Numbered from the stretch's first letter, positions 46,276 through 54,814 are shown. The stretch is 64,000 nucleotides of DNA from an uncultured Alphaproteobacteria bacterium (GCA_944392125.1 CALXVP010000001.1:225020-289019), one strand, 5' to 3'. The notes: generated by a model from the sequence alone, not told the origin. Numbers and translations are program-made.

Positions 46276-48066
46276 TTACTTCAAGACGCAATAATTTCCA
46301 TCCAGCGTGCGCTCTTCATAGCATTCCATACAGGCATCGGTTATATTCTGAACATTCACGCGTTCTTCGGTATCACAGGGATAGCATTTATTATCCCAAC
46401 CTCGAAGTGGTGCATCTGACGGGCATTTTGGAACGCACATATCATTATATCTATTGCGTGTATCCGGGCACTGTTCGCAACCATCATGCGAAACACTGCC
46501 TATACCTATATTTTTTTCTTCGTAACAAGAGTAGCAATCACCATACTGTCCTGTAAACATACCTTTATCACAAGGAATGGAACATAAAACATTCCATTCT
46601 CCATTTGCAATACGATTCGGACAAGTCGCGTTGCAGATTTCCTCAGATTCTACTATTCTTATCGGATCAGGGTAACTACAATCATAACATACCCCATCAT
46701 CCCCACGAATTTCGCCTTTTGGACAATCCAAAATACAGTATTCTCCTACAAGTTTACGATTTGGACAATTCTCACAACCATCATGCTTTACCTGAGCTAC
46801 CTTTATATTTTTTTCTTCGTAACAAGAGTAGCAATCACCATACTGTCCTGTAAACATACCTTTATCACAAGGAATGGAGCACAAAAAATTCCATTCTCCA
46901 TTTGCAATACGATTCGGACAAGTCGCATTGCAGGTCTTTTCTGCATTATTTATTCTAATTGGATCTTCTTCATCGCAAGTGTGACATTTTCCATTTGTAT
47001 CTCTTAGCGCTCCCTCACATTTCAAAACACATTTATTATTCCACACTTCTCTATTCGGGCAAGCGTTGCAGTTTTCATTGACGCCCGTAACGTCAACCCC
47101 GTTTTCTTCCTCGCAAGTGTAGCAGTTGCCGTTTTTATCTATGAGCGGCTTAAACCACGGGCAACATTGGTCGCCTGCCACATTGCAACAATAGCCGTTC
47201 ATTGTGGACGGGCAACAATACGGCCCCGCCCACCTGTCGCTCGTGCAACAGACTTGACTTCCCGTTAAAATATCTTGTCTACACCGTTCATTACTCCCGC
47301 AGATTGACACACATACACCCTCTGCCGAACATCTTGCACATTTACTCGCACAATCATCATCACTATAACATTCTTGATACGGCAACATATCGTCTTCCAA
47401 GTGCGCCCCGTATTGGAAGATCATCACGGCTGTTGTTGTCGGCTCGCCTGTTTCCGTCAATCCATCGCAGATACTGGTGTTCCCGTCGTAGGCTAAATCC
47501 CCCACTTTCATAATAATCGGCAACGTCCATTCCGTCCGCAAAATCATCTTACATTCTTCTACCGGCACATTCTGCACTTCTATTTCAAAGTATTTCGGGT
47601 CTTCTAACCAATACGCCACTATCGGATACCCGAGATTCGTATATTCCCCCATTTCCATCACAATTTCGGGATTTTCGGGGTCGGTTGTGTTATTATCCGC
47701 AATCGGAGCGATTGCATACGCCCGCAAATTGATTTCATGCACCGTTTCATTCGCCCGATACATTGTCATCGCATACCGATAGCCCATAATTCCCGCAACC
47801 GATAAGACCCCAATCACCGCCAATACACCCAGCATTTCTACCATACTCCGCCCGTATTCGGCCAAGCGCATACCCCGTAATCCGCACAATCCATGTTGCG
47901 TTTGTGAGTCGGCTGAAAATCTGGCTTTTTGATTGTTTTTCAAGCGCGCGAGGCTTATTTGATGCGCTGATTTTATCTCTCGTTTTGCGCGATTCGCCTC
48001 AAATTCCCTGTTTTTTACTTTTTTTGCATAAAAAGAAGCCAAATTAACTATTTGTTTTATATTCAT
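46276..48066 (-). CDS. prepilin-like protein fused to a large cysteine-rich repeat domain
   Basis: From ATG 48066 (GGGGAG upstream) the protein has 596 residues. A long basic leader of about 72 residues precedes the class III signal YGRSMVEMLGVLAVIGVLSV, with Gly(-1), Arg(+1) and Glu(+5). A pilin-like domain follows to about residue 225. The rest is a chain of roughly 40-60-residue cysteine-rich modules with recurrent patterns such as CxxC, CPNR and the block KCYPC/NCYTC/DCYSC. These presumably form disulfide-bonded extracellular repeats resembling granulin- or furin-like modules. Two modules are near-identical through a recent 297-bp duplication. A shorter start (MRLAEYG) just before the signal is conceivable but lacks a well-placed Shine-Dalgarno. 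A surface-exposed fibre tip or adhesin is inferred. Confidence 0.75.
   Translation of the reverse strand: MNIKQIVNLASFYAKKVKNREFEANRAKREIKSAHQISLARLKNNQKARFSADSQTQHGLCGLRGMRLAEYGRSMVEMLGVLAVIGVLSVAGIMGYRYAMTMYRANETVHEINLRAYAIAPIADNNTTDPENPEIVMEMGEYTNLGYPIVAYWLEDPKYFEIEVQNVPVEECKMILRTEWTLPIIMKVGDLAYDGNTSICDGLTETGEPTTTAVMIFQYGAHLEDDMLPYQECYSDDDCASKCARCSAEGVCVSICGSNERCRQDILTGSQVCCTSDRWAGPYCCPSTMNGYCCNVAGDQCCPWFKPLIDKNGNCYTCEEENGVDVTGVNENCNACPNREVWNNKCVLKCEGALRDTNGKCHTCDEEDPIRINNAEKTCNATCPNRIANGEWNFLCSIPCDKGMFTGQYGDCYSCYEEKNIKVAQVKHDGCENCPNRKLVGEYCILDCPKGEIRGDDGVCYDCSYPDPIRIVESEEICNATCPNRIANGEWNVLCSIPCDKGMFTGQYGDCYSCYEEKNIGIGSVSHDGCEQCPDTRNRYNDMCVPKCPSDAPLRGWDNKCYPCDTEERVNVQNITDACMECYEERTLDGNYCVLK
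46508..46636 (-). repeat. in-gene duplication, copy 1 of 2
   Basis: 129 bp here match 46805-46933 at a constant offset of 297 bp. I count four mismatches by eye. The offset equals 99 codons, so the frame is kept. Flanking module sequence is similar but more diverged, pointing to recent duplication or gene conversion of one segment. Confidence 0.85.
46805..46933 (-). repeat. in-gene duplication, copy 2 of 2
   Basis: Partner of 46508-46636. It encodes the block around CPNRIANGEWN, CSIPCDKGMFTGQYGDCYSC and YEEKNI, which occurs twice in the protein. Confidence 0.85.
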
Positions 48067-48085
48067 TTTTCTTCTCCCCATTCTT

Positions 48086-48103
48086 CATAAACGTCCGTTT
48101 ATG
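48086..48103. promoter_or_regulatory. inverted repeat upstream of the cysteine-rich pilin gene
   Basis: CATAAACG (48086-48093) and CGTTTATG (48096-48103) form an 8-bp inverted repeat with a 2-bp centre, 20 bp upstream of the ATG at 48066. It could be an operator or a leader hairpin near the Shine-Dalgarno; there is no direct evidence for either. Confidence 0.35.
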
Positions 48104-48473
48104 TAGAGGGAGAACAGCGCAAAATCGTCCCACAAAAATCAATCTTAAAAAATCATTATTTTATAAGTAGATATTCATATTTAAATTTTCACTTGATTAT
48201 TCTAAAAATACCTTTATAATCTGATTTATACTATATCATCTAGACGGACCTTTTTGTAGAGTCCGCCTCATAAATATCTTCGGTATCAAAAAACATGCAA
48301 ACAACTGCTTCAATTATAAAATAAATCCACTCAATCCACACTTTTTTTTCACATAAAGGTGCCGATTAAAATAACCAAAAACATAAATAACGCAATATAA
48401 TCCATGATAAAATTCGTTCCGTTTTATCAAGCCGATTTTATAAACAGTGGCCTCTTACTCTCTGGTTAATTTC
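48104..48473. other. 370-bp AT-rich intergenic region with a possible 18-aa membrane peptide
   Basis: A hairpin (GGCGGAC/GTCCGTC on the minus strand) lies near 48241-48270. On the minus strand 48405-48349 encodes a very short hydrophobic peptide (MDYIALFMFLVILIGTFM), preceded by ACGGAAC. It could be a tiny membrane protein or chance. Nothing else is recognised. Confidence 0.3.
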
Positions 48474-48935
48474 TTACCGCGGGACAAATATCATATCCGT
48501 TGTGCCCGAAGAATTACAGGTGTTAGATAACGAAACAAAGTGCTTTGTTCCATCCGTATTATTTAATTCTTCACTCATTTGTTCGCATGCCGATTCCGGC
48601 ACACCCTCATACGTAATCGTGTATGAATCATCTCCGTCGGCCGCAACGGTAATATTTCCGCCCCACCGATTCGTCTTGGAGGCTAATACATCTTCATCAA
48701 CCAAGTCATCCGTTGTATAACCCGTCAAGCAATCCGAATAACTGCTGGACCAGGAACACATATCATCAATATCGCGCGAAACTTGATCAATTTCCAACAA
48801 AGTAGCGCTCGTTCTGAAATATGAATCTACATACGACATAGACGTTATCCCGCCAACGGCAATTACCCCGATGATGGCGATAACACCCAACATTTCAACC
48901 ATGCTTCTGCCCGATTCCGAAGATACTTTTCTCAT
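48474..48935 (-). CDS. type IV prepilin-like protein (PilS-like domain)
   Basis: The 153 residues start with a nine-residue leader (MRKVSSESG) and the signal RSMVEMLGVIAIIGVIAVGG, with Gly(-1), Arg(+1) and Glu(+5). The C-terminal domain carries the pattern NRWGGNITVAADGDDSYTIT, VPESACEQMSEEL and a final Cys (SNTCNSS). This resembles the PilS/type IVb pilin N-terminal domain, where one disulfide closes the C-terminal loop. Its start overlaps the cca stop by 4 bp (ATGA), an unusual operon partner. Processing by an A24 prepilin peptidase is expected. Confidence 0.82.
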   Translation of the reverse strand: MRKVSSESGRSMVEMLGVIAIIGVIAVGGITSMSYVDSYFRTSATLLEIDQVSRDIDDMCSWSSSYSDCLTGYTTDDLVDEDVLASKTNRWGGNITVAADGDDSYTITYEGVPESACEQMSEELNNTDGTKHFVSLSNTCNSSGTTDMIFVPR

Positions 48936-50107
48936 TTTTTATCCTTCCCCTCATCTGGTTTTTTCTCATTATAAGACAAAAGTTTTTCAATGACAAGTCT
49001 TTTTTTCCGACTAAAATTCAACTCTACCCAAAATTTTTCCGCTCGTTGCATTTGTCGATGAATTTCGGCGCCTCGCCATCCCAAATTATACAAATCACTT
49101 CCCCGAATCGGGAAAACAGGCATTTTGATTTTTTTAAGTTTTTGAAATTCTGTTTCCGATAACGAATGATTTAGTTGAAATATATGTAAATGAAACAAAT
49201 AAGCAGGCTTTCCGATTTTCCATAATAAATAGCGGTTTTCGGCTTGCGTTTTCCCTATTTGAACTGTTGCACCGTATAAGCCGAGTTGCTTTCGCTCCGC
49301 TTTACTCCATTTCCATGCAACGGCTTGCGGAGAATCAACCAATGCCGATAAACGCATTAAACAATCGGCACGCGGATAACTTTTCAAAAATGCCTCCAAC
49401 CGCCCTACGTCGGCTTTCGGTAAAATAACGGATAACACGCCGTTTTCCTGCATCAAATTTAATGAATTTATCACATATCTGCCCATGAGTAATTTCATCA
49501 TCTCCGCACGGATTCGCTCTGCCGAGATATCGAGCAAACCGTTTCTATGGATTCGGCAAGCCGATAACGATTCTTCATCAATCTTTTTTGTTCCGAATAA
49601 TGCCAAAAATCTAAAATAACGTAAAATACGCAAAAAATCTTCTTGCACCCGTGCATTTGCTTCGCCGATAAATCGGATTCTGCGAGCGGACAAATCTTTC
49701 AAACCGTTCGTATAATCACTGATATTCCCCGCTTTATCCATATACAGCGCATTAACGGTAAAATCGCGCCGGTGTGCATCCGTTGCATACGAATCCACAA
49801 ACGCTACGTCGGCATGGCGTCCGTCGGCCAAAACATCTTGTCGCAATGTGGTGATTTCATAAGGAACACCATGATAAACCGCCGTTACCGTTCCATGTTT
49901 CAACCCTGTCGGGTAAACAGGAATATGATTTTGTTTTAAAAGAGAAATAACCGTTTCCGGACAAAGAGGTGTTGCCAAATCATAATCATTTACCTTTTTG
50001 CCGAGTAAATAGTCGCGCACACAACCGCCGACCAATCGAACATTATCATCAAAAACATTAAATAATTCAACTATATCTTTTGTGATAAGCTCTTTTTTGT
50101 TCATCAT
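48932..50107 (-). CDS. cca: CCA tRNA nucleotidyltransferase / poly(A) polymerase-family protein
   Basis: This class II nucleotidyltransferase (391 aa) adds or repairs the CCA tail of tRNAs, or polyadenylates RNA. The head domain holds VRLVGGCVRDYLLGKKVNDYDLAT with the catalytic Asp-x-Asp, then ITTLRQDVLADGRHADVAFV and RRDFTVNALYMD. The RNA-binding motif is RVQEDFLRILRYFRFLA. Sequenced tRNAs here encode CCA, so repair is the likely role, as in other alphaproteobacteria. AAGGAG precedes the ATG. It is followed by an overlapping prepilin-like gene. Confidence 0.92.
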   Translation of the reverse strand: MMNKKELITKDIVELFNVFDDNVRLVGGCVRDYLLGKKVNDYDLATPLCPETVISLLKQNHIPVYPTGLKHGTVTAVYHGVPYEITTLRQDVLADGRHADVAFVDSYATDAHRRDFTVNALYMDKAGNISDYTNGLKDLSARRIRFIGEANARVQEDFLRILRYFRFLALFGTKKIDEESLSACRIHRNGLLDISAERIRAEMMKLLMGRYVINSLNLMQENGVLSVILPKADVGRLEAFLKSYPRADCLMRLSALVDSPQAVAWKWSKAERKQLGLYGATVQIGKTQAENRYLLWKIGKPAYLFHLHIFQLNHSLSETEFQKLKKIKMPVFPIRGSDLYNLGWRGAEIHRQMQRAEKFWVELNFSRKKRLVIEKLLSYNEKKPDEGKDKK

Positions 50108-50124
50108 TTAACTCCTTAATACTT

Positions 50125-50153
50125 GCTATACGCAATAATTTCTTGCAAATCAA
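50125..50153 (-). promoter_or_regulatory. sigma-70-type promoter of cca
   Basis: Minus-strand TTGATT (50148-50153) and TATAGC (50125-50130) are 17 bp apart, 18 bp before the cca ATG. Confidence 0.5.
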
Positions 50154-50178
50154 GTAAAAAAAAGGTAAAACCATTCCC

Positions 50179-51339
50179 ATGATGATTGAAACGACAGATG
50201 AATTGCAAGCGGTATGTCGGCGATTTGCAACATACCCCTATGTAACGGTAGATACGGAATTTATCCGCGAAAAAACATATTACCCCGATTTATGCCTGAT
50301 TCAACTTGCATCTCGAGATGAGGCTTATTGCATTGATCCATTGGCTCCCGGCATAAATCTGGCGCCGTTGTTTGAGCTGTTTCAAAATAAAAACGTTGTG
50401 AAAGTGTTTCACGCCGGCAGACAGGATATTGAGATTTTCCTGCATTTAAGCGGTGAAATTCCCACCCCCGTTTTTGATACGCAAATCGGCGCAATGGTTT
50501 GCGGATTCGGCGAGAATGTGGCTTACGGGCAGTTGGTTCAAACGCTGTTGGGCGTTAGATTGGATAAAAGCATGCGTTGCACAAATTGGGCAAGACGCCC
50601 GCTTTCCGAAGAACAGATTCAATACGGATTATGCGATGTAACATATTTGCGAGATGTGTATGAGAAAATAACGGCGCGTTTGGAAGAAACAAAGCGCTTA
50701 TCTTGGATACAAGAAGAACTGGCTGTTTTAACAAATCCCGAAACCTATAACCCCACACCCGAACAAATATGCCGTAAACTTCATTATCCTTTTTCAAAAC
50801 CGCTTGCGATTTTGATTTATCAAAAACTTTATTTATGGCGCGAGAATTTAGCCAAATTAAAGAATCGTCCGCGCCGATACCTGGTAAAAGATGAATTGCT
50901 GGCGGAATTGGCACTCGTGCATCCGCAAAATACGGCGCAATTAAAGGAAATGCGCGGTATTCCGAGTAATTTTGAAAATTCTTCATACGCAAATGCCATT
51001 ATTAAAATCATCAATGAAGCCCTGAAATGCAAGTCTTCCGATTTACCGCATATCGAATCGGAGCGCACTTTGAGCGTTGCTGAAAAGAACTTATTAAGCA
51101 TCTTAAAATTTGCCCTTACGATTGTGGCCGACAAAGAAGAAATTGCGCATTCTCTCATTGCTTCGTCCGAGGACTTGGCAACTTATGTGCGCGAAAAACA
51201 AGCCCCGTTTTTAACAGGGTGGCGCTATGCGGTATTCGGAAAAATTGCCGAACAACTGGCGCAAGGCAACCTCGGCATTTATTTTGATGCAAAAAAAGGG
51301 GAAGCCGTTATGGGCGAAATTCATAATTTGACGAAATAA
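50179..51339 (+). CDS. rnd: ribonuclease D
   Basis: RNase D is a 3'-5' exoribonuclease that trims tRNA and other small RNA precursors. The 386 residues contain the DEDD exonuclease motifs: VTVDTEFIREKTYYPDLCLI (Exo I), VKVFHAGRQDIEIFLH (Exo II) and YGLCDVTYLRDVYEKI (Exo III). An HRDC domain follows (LAKLKNRPRRYLVKDELLAE) and a second HRDC-like helical region. The start is ATG 50179 or the adjacent ATG 50182. It is divergent from cca, so two tRNA 3'-end enzymes are encoded back to back. Confidence 0.94.
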   Translation: MMIETTDELQAVCRRFATYPYVTVDTEFIREKTYYPDLCLIQLASRDEAYCIDPLAPGINLAPLFELFQNKNVVKVFHAGRQDIEIFLHLSGEIPTPVFDTQIGAMVCGFGENVAYGQLVQTLLGVRLDKSMRCTNWARRPLSEEQIQYGLCDVTYLRDVYEKITARLEETKRLSWIQEELAVLTNPETYNPTPEQICRKLHYPFSKPLAILIYQKLYLWRENLAKLKNRPRRYLVKDELLAELALVHPQNTAQLKEMRGIPSNFENSSYANAIIKIINEALKCKSSDLPHIESERTLSVAEKNLLSILKFALTIVADKEEIAHSLIASSEDLATYVREKQAPFLTGWRYAVFGKIAEQLAQGNLGIYFDAKKGEAVMGEIHNLTK

Positions 51340-51417
51340 TAGACTTTTTTGTTGTTTCTTCTTGCAATACGGATACTATTGTGATAAAATGAATCCACTT
51401 ATCAGCAGGAGGCAAAA

Positions 51418-52860
51418 ATGCAACAAGATAAAGGAGCAAAAACATACGTCAACGGCGGGATTGCCGTTCAAAGTTCTATTGCACCGTCAAGCAAGGAAGA
51501 TACGCCACTCATCAAAGCAATTCAAGCGCAAGATTACCAGCGCTTTGAGGCTTTGATGGCAACGGAAGATGTCAATGAGCCGGGGTCTTATGGATTGACG
51601 CCGTTGATTGCCGCCTGCTATATCAATACCAAAATCGGCAGAGCCATAATTCAAAGATTACTTCGCTCTCCCGCAATCAATGTGAATCAAGAAGATGATC
51701 AAGGGATGTCGCCGTTAGGTGTGGCAACGGTCAGAAACAGCCGATTGGTTGTGGCTGCCTTGTTGCGCAAAGGAGCGAATCCGAATATCCATACTTACAC
51801 CCGCTTGAAAGGCGGATACGATAGTCAAGGTAAAGATTATAACCGCTGGCGCCAGGTAACACCGCTCAGTTTGGCTGCGCGCCGTCATGATAAGCGCATG
51901 GCCGACGTTTTACTTAAATTCGGCGCATCGGTTGACTTATTGAGCGATTTGGATATTACACCGCTTTCCATGTCGGCACGCGGAGATGATGTTGATATGA
52001 TGGCTTATTTTCATAGAAACGGAGCCCACTTGGACACTATGCCGACAAATTGGCGGGAATATACGGATCAAAAAGAAAAAGGTTGCCCGGTTGTGTTACG
52101 CAAGGTATTGAAATACGGGAGCATTAACTGTCTCAGATATTTAATCAACGCCGGATTGCGTATTCCGCCCGTTATTTATAAAAAGGGGGGCGACCAGATG
52201 CCGATATTGACTTATCTGCTTTCGCAACCGATTCCGTTTTCGGAACAAGCTAACTATGAAAGTTGCGCACGGCTTTTACTCGGTAGCGGATATGACAGCT
52301 TAAATACAATCCGCTTTACCGATAACCAGAAGCTCAACATTGCCGATACCGACTTTTTAGGCAGAAACGCACTCTATTATGCAACTTATTCTTACGGAGA
52401 GGATTTATGCGCCCAACTGGCAACGGCGGACACAATGTGTCGCCGTGATATTGAAGGGGATACACCTTACAGTGTTGCCATCCGTCGAGGAGAACTCCCG
52501 ATTATCCGCATGTTTTTAGGGAAAGGTGTCAATCCGAATGAAGCAGTGCACTATTATCCCTGGACGATTACGGAACTGGATTCGTATCCGAACGGCATTA
52601 CGGAGCCGGGCATTTTTTATGCAATGAAGCGAAAAGATGAACGCTTGGCATCGTTATTGATTCAAAAAGGCGCAAATCTGCTATGGCAAAATCCGGAAGG
52701 CAAACAGCCGGTTGATTATTTAGATGAAAACTTTTCACCTGAATTTAAACAATTTTTTATGAAACGTATGGAAATGCAAAAAGCAAATCTGAATGTTGCC
52801 TCACGCAACAAGCAACTTAACACCATGGCGCGCACTTTCATTAAAAAAGAACGCAGTTAA
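51418..52860 (+). CDS. ankyrin-repeat protein
   Basis: This 480-residue protein is built mainly of ankyrin repeats between about residues 25 and 440. Recognisable units include GLTPLIAACYINTKIG, GMSPLGVATVRNSRLVVAAL, VTPLSLAARRHDKRMADVLL, ITPLSMSARGDDVDMMAYFH and DTPYSVAIRRGELPIIRMF. There is no signal peptide or membrane segment. Ankyrin proteins mediate protein-protein contacts, and in host-associated bacteria some are secreted effectors; nothing here shows secretion. GCAGGAGG lies just before ATG 51418. Confidence 0.88.
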   Translation: MQQDKGAKTYVNGGIAVQSSIAPSSKEDTPLIKAIQAQDYQRFEALMATEDVNEPGSYGLTPLIAACYINTKIGRAIIQRLLRSPAINVNQEDDQGMSPLGVATVRNSRLVVAALLRKGANPNIHTYTRLKGGYDSQGKDYNRWRQVTPLSLAARRHDKRMADVLLKFGASVDLLSDLDITPLSMSARGDDVDMMAYFHRNGAHLDTMPTNWREYTDQKEKGCPVVLRKVLKYGSINCLRYLINAGLRIPPVIYKKGGDQMPILTYLLSQPIPFSEQANYESCARLLLGSGYDSLNTIRFTDNQKLNIADTDFLGRNALYYATYSYGEDLCAQLATADTMCRRDIEGDTPYSVAIRRGELPIIRMFLGKGVNPNEAVHYYPWTITELDSYPNGITEPGIFYAMKRKDERLASLLIQKGANLLWQNPEGKQPVDYLDENFSPEFKQFFMKRMEMQKANLNVASRNKQLNTMARTFIKKERS

Positions 52861-52958
52861 TAGGCCGTATATGTCCAAAAATATCATATAATAAAACAGA
52901 TATTGCATTTGGCACAATATGAGCAACGGTAATGTTATTCGCTTGTAACCGTGCGCAC

Positions 52959-52967
52959 GGGGGGGGG
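52959..52967 (+). repeat. G9 homopolymer upstream of the double ArsR regulator
   Basis: Nine consecutive G lie in an AT-rich non-coding stretch 135 bp upstream of the regulator start. Such tracts are slippage-prone. No open frame crosses it, so an effect would have to act on promoter spacing or on the leader. Confidence 0.6.
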
Positions 52968-53101
52968 TATTATCCGCACTTTCAAAACAAGCGCCGGCAG
53001 TTTTAACCGGAAATACGTTTTAATTCAAGAAAATGATACAAAATAAAATAAACTTGCTTATTTGAATGAAAGAATGTATATTAAGCGTGTAAGGAGAAAA
53101 A

Positions 53102-53746
53102 ATGCCCGAACAACTGCCACCCGAAATTATGCAAAAAGCGGCCAAGGGAATTTCATACATTGCCCATCCGTTACGCTTGCGCATTTTGGAATATTTAGAT
53201 GTGAACGGCGAATCATCCGTTTCGCAAATTACAAAAGGCGTGAGCGAAGAACAGGTGATTGTATCGCAAAATCTAAAAAAACTGCGGGAAGCCAATTTAG
53301 TCAAAACCAAAAGACGGGGCATTTTTATTTTTTATGCCATTGATGAGGAGTATCCCGCCAGCATCTTTGTCTGCCTGCGAAAATTGTTCGGATATATGAC
53401 GGATAACTTCTATTTCTTGCAAGAAAGTTATAAGGTTGCTCTGCCTCGGGATTATACGACCATGGCGGCTAATCGGATTAAACTATTTGCTCATTATGAT
53501 AAAATGCGCATTTTGGAATATCTGTTGTTAAACGGGCCGAGCAATGTGAATACATTGGCAGCCGGAATCGGATTAGAACCGTTAAAGGTTTCACAATTTT
53601 TAAAAAAAATGAAAGATGATGAATTTGTTACGTGCGTCAGAAACGGTCGATTTGTGTTTTATGAATTACTGAACGGCGTGCATAAAACAGCCATTGAGTG
53701 TATTCGTAAACGATATAATGCGTTATCGGATAAATCTCTTTTCTAA
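53102..53746 (+). CDS. regulator with two tandem ArsR-type winged-helix domains
   Basis: The 214 residues contain two homologous winged-helix units. The first (about 12-85) reads ISYIAHPLRLRILEYLDVNG, SVSQITKGVSEEQVIVSQNLKKL and KTKRRGIFIFYAI. The second (about 122-200) reads RIKLFAHYDKMRILEYLLLNG, NVNTLAAGIGLEPLKVSQFL and VRNGRFVFYELL. ArsR-family proteins are normally dimers of single-domain subunits, so this may be a covalently fused pseudo-dimer. No cysteine-rich metal site is visible. AAGGAG precedes ATG 53102, and a G9 tract lies upstream. Targets unknown. Confidence 0.82.
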   Translation: MPEQLPPEIMQKAAKGISYIAHPLRLRILEYLDVNGESSVSQITKGVSEEQVIVSQNLKKLREANLVKTKRRGIFIFYAIDEEYPASIFVCLRKLFGYMTDNFYFLQESYKVALPRDYTTMAANRIKLFAHYDKMRILEYLLLNGPSNVNTLAAGIGLEPLKVSQFLKKMKDDEFVTCVRNGRFVFYELLNGVHKTAIECIRKRYNALSDKSLF

Positions 53747-53803
53747 CATTTTGATATGCGGGAACAAGTAAGTTCCAACCATTTTCCGCACGCATTTATA
53801 AGT

Positions 53804-54427
53804 TTAACGCGAGGTTTCACGATGCAACTTTTGCTGAACCGTTCTTGCCATTTCGGCAACATACATTTCTGCCGTTTTGTGATACGTTTTAAAAATTTTT
53901 TCATCACCCGGCTTTGTATCAATGCCTTTAAATTCGCAAGGTGCATAGTTGAGGCGACGCAACCCCTTTTCAACGGCAATCCCCGAAGGATTTCCGATGT
54001 AAAATCGGCTGATGATTTCTTTAATACCATTGGCAAATAAAAACTTTTCCATGACACGGCGTGAATCCTCATAATAACCTTTTCCCGTTTGTTCGGCATC
54101 CGTCCAGGCGCTTGTTTCAACCACATTTCCTTGTTTTTTAAGCATCAAGCAACCGACGCATCGATCTTCTCCGTGCGGATAAATATAATAGACAGCTTTA
54201 CTGTCCGCCTCAGCAGAACGAAGCCACCCCTCCATGGTTTCTTTCATTTGCACAACATCTTTAATACCGCAAAATTCATCTAAAAAATGAACGCGTCGGA
54301 TATTTCGCCGTAACAAAACATAAAAGGCACGCGCTTTTTTCACACTCTTTTCATTTTCAGACAAATTCGGTGCCTTGAAATTCAACTGTAAATCCACGCG
54401 GGAACCACTTAAATGCGGTGCAAACAT
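53804..54427 (-). CDS. GNAT-family N-acetyltransferase
   Basis: This 207-residue protein fits the RimJ/RimL-like GNAT layout. An N-terminal region lists the substrate side (SKAVYYIYPHGEDRCVGCLM). Then comes the core TSAWTDAEQTGKGYYEDSRRV, where QTGKGY plays the acetyl-CoA loop, and IISRFYIGNPSGIAVEKGLRRLNY, with the NxxSxxxxxKxGF-like motif. The substrate is not predictable. It follows the lipoprotein gene by 3 bp on the same strand and is probably co-transcribed. Confidence 0.75.
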   Translation of the reverse strand: MFAPHLSGSRVDLQLNFKAPNLSENEKSVKKARAFYVLLRRNIRRVHFLDEFCGIKDVVQMKETMEGWLRSAEADSKAVYYIYPHGEDRCVGCLMLKKQGNVVETSAWTDAEQTGKGYYEDSRRVMEKFLFANGIKEIISRFYIGNPSGIAVEKGLRRLNYAPCEFKGIDTKPGDEKIFKTYHKTAEMYVAEMARTVQQKLHRETSR

Positions 54428-54430
54428 TTA

Positions 54431-54814
54431 TTATTCTCTTTCCATGCACGCTTTTTGAAACACAACGGAAAGTTTATCTTCCCGTTCACCCAATTTGACT
54501 AACCGAGAGATAATCGGTGCCGATTTCTTCAAATCAACCACGGCTCCTTTCGGAAATTTTTGTTGCGCCATTGCCACATTTTCTTTCCCGCATGCATAAT
54601 GCACAACCGCTGCATATTCAGGACCTTTGCGTGTTGCATCGGTATCAATTTCAAAATAATATACCTGTTCGGGATTATCACATGTCCGCAACAAAGCAGT
54701 ATCCGTTACGATTCCTTTTTGCGGAAGTATCTCTTGTTTTTGCGTTGTTGCAACTTGCCCGACACATCCCGTTAACCCGGCAACCCCCATCAATAATGCT
54801 ATATTTTTATTCAT
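54431..54814 (-). CDS. small hypothetical lipoprotein
   Basis: From ATG 54814 (AAAGGAG 6 nt upstream) the protein has 127 residues. It has a lipoprotein signal peptide ending LTGC at Cys17, then a soluble domain of about 105 residues with two further cysteines (LLRTCDNPEQVYYFEIDTDA and VHYACGKENVA). No family is recognised. The longer frame to 54832 is disfavoured because it passes through the Shine-Dalgarno. It precedes the GNAT gene in the same transcript. Confidence 0.7.
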   Translation of the reverse strand: MNKNIALLMGVAGLTGCVGQVATTQKQEILPQKGIVTDTALLRTCDNPEQVYYFEIDTDATRKGPEYAAVVHYACGKENVAMAQQKFPKGAVVDLKKSAPIISRLVKLGEREDKLSVVFQKACMERE

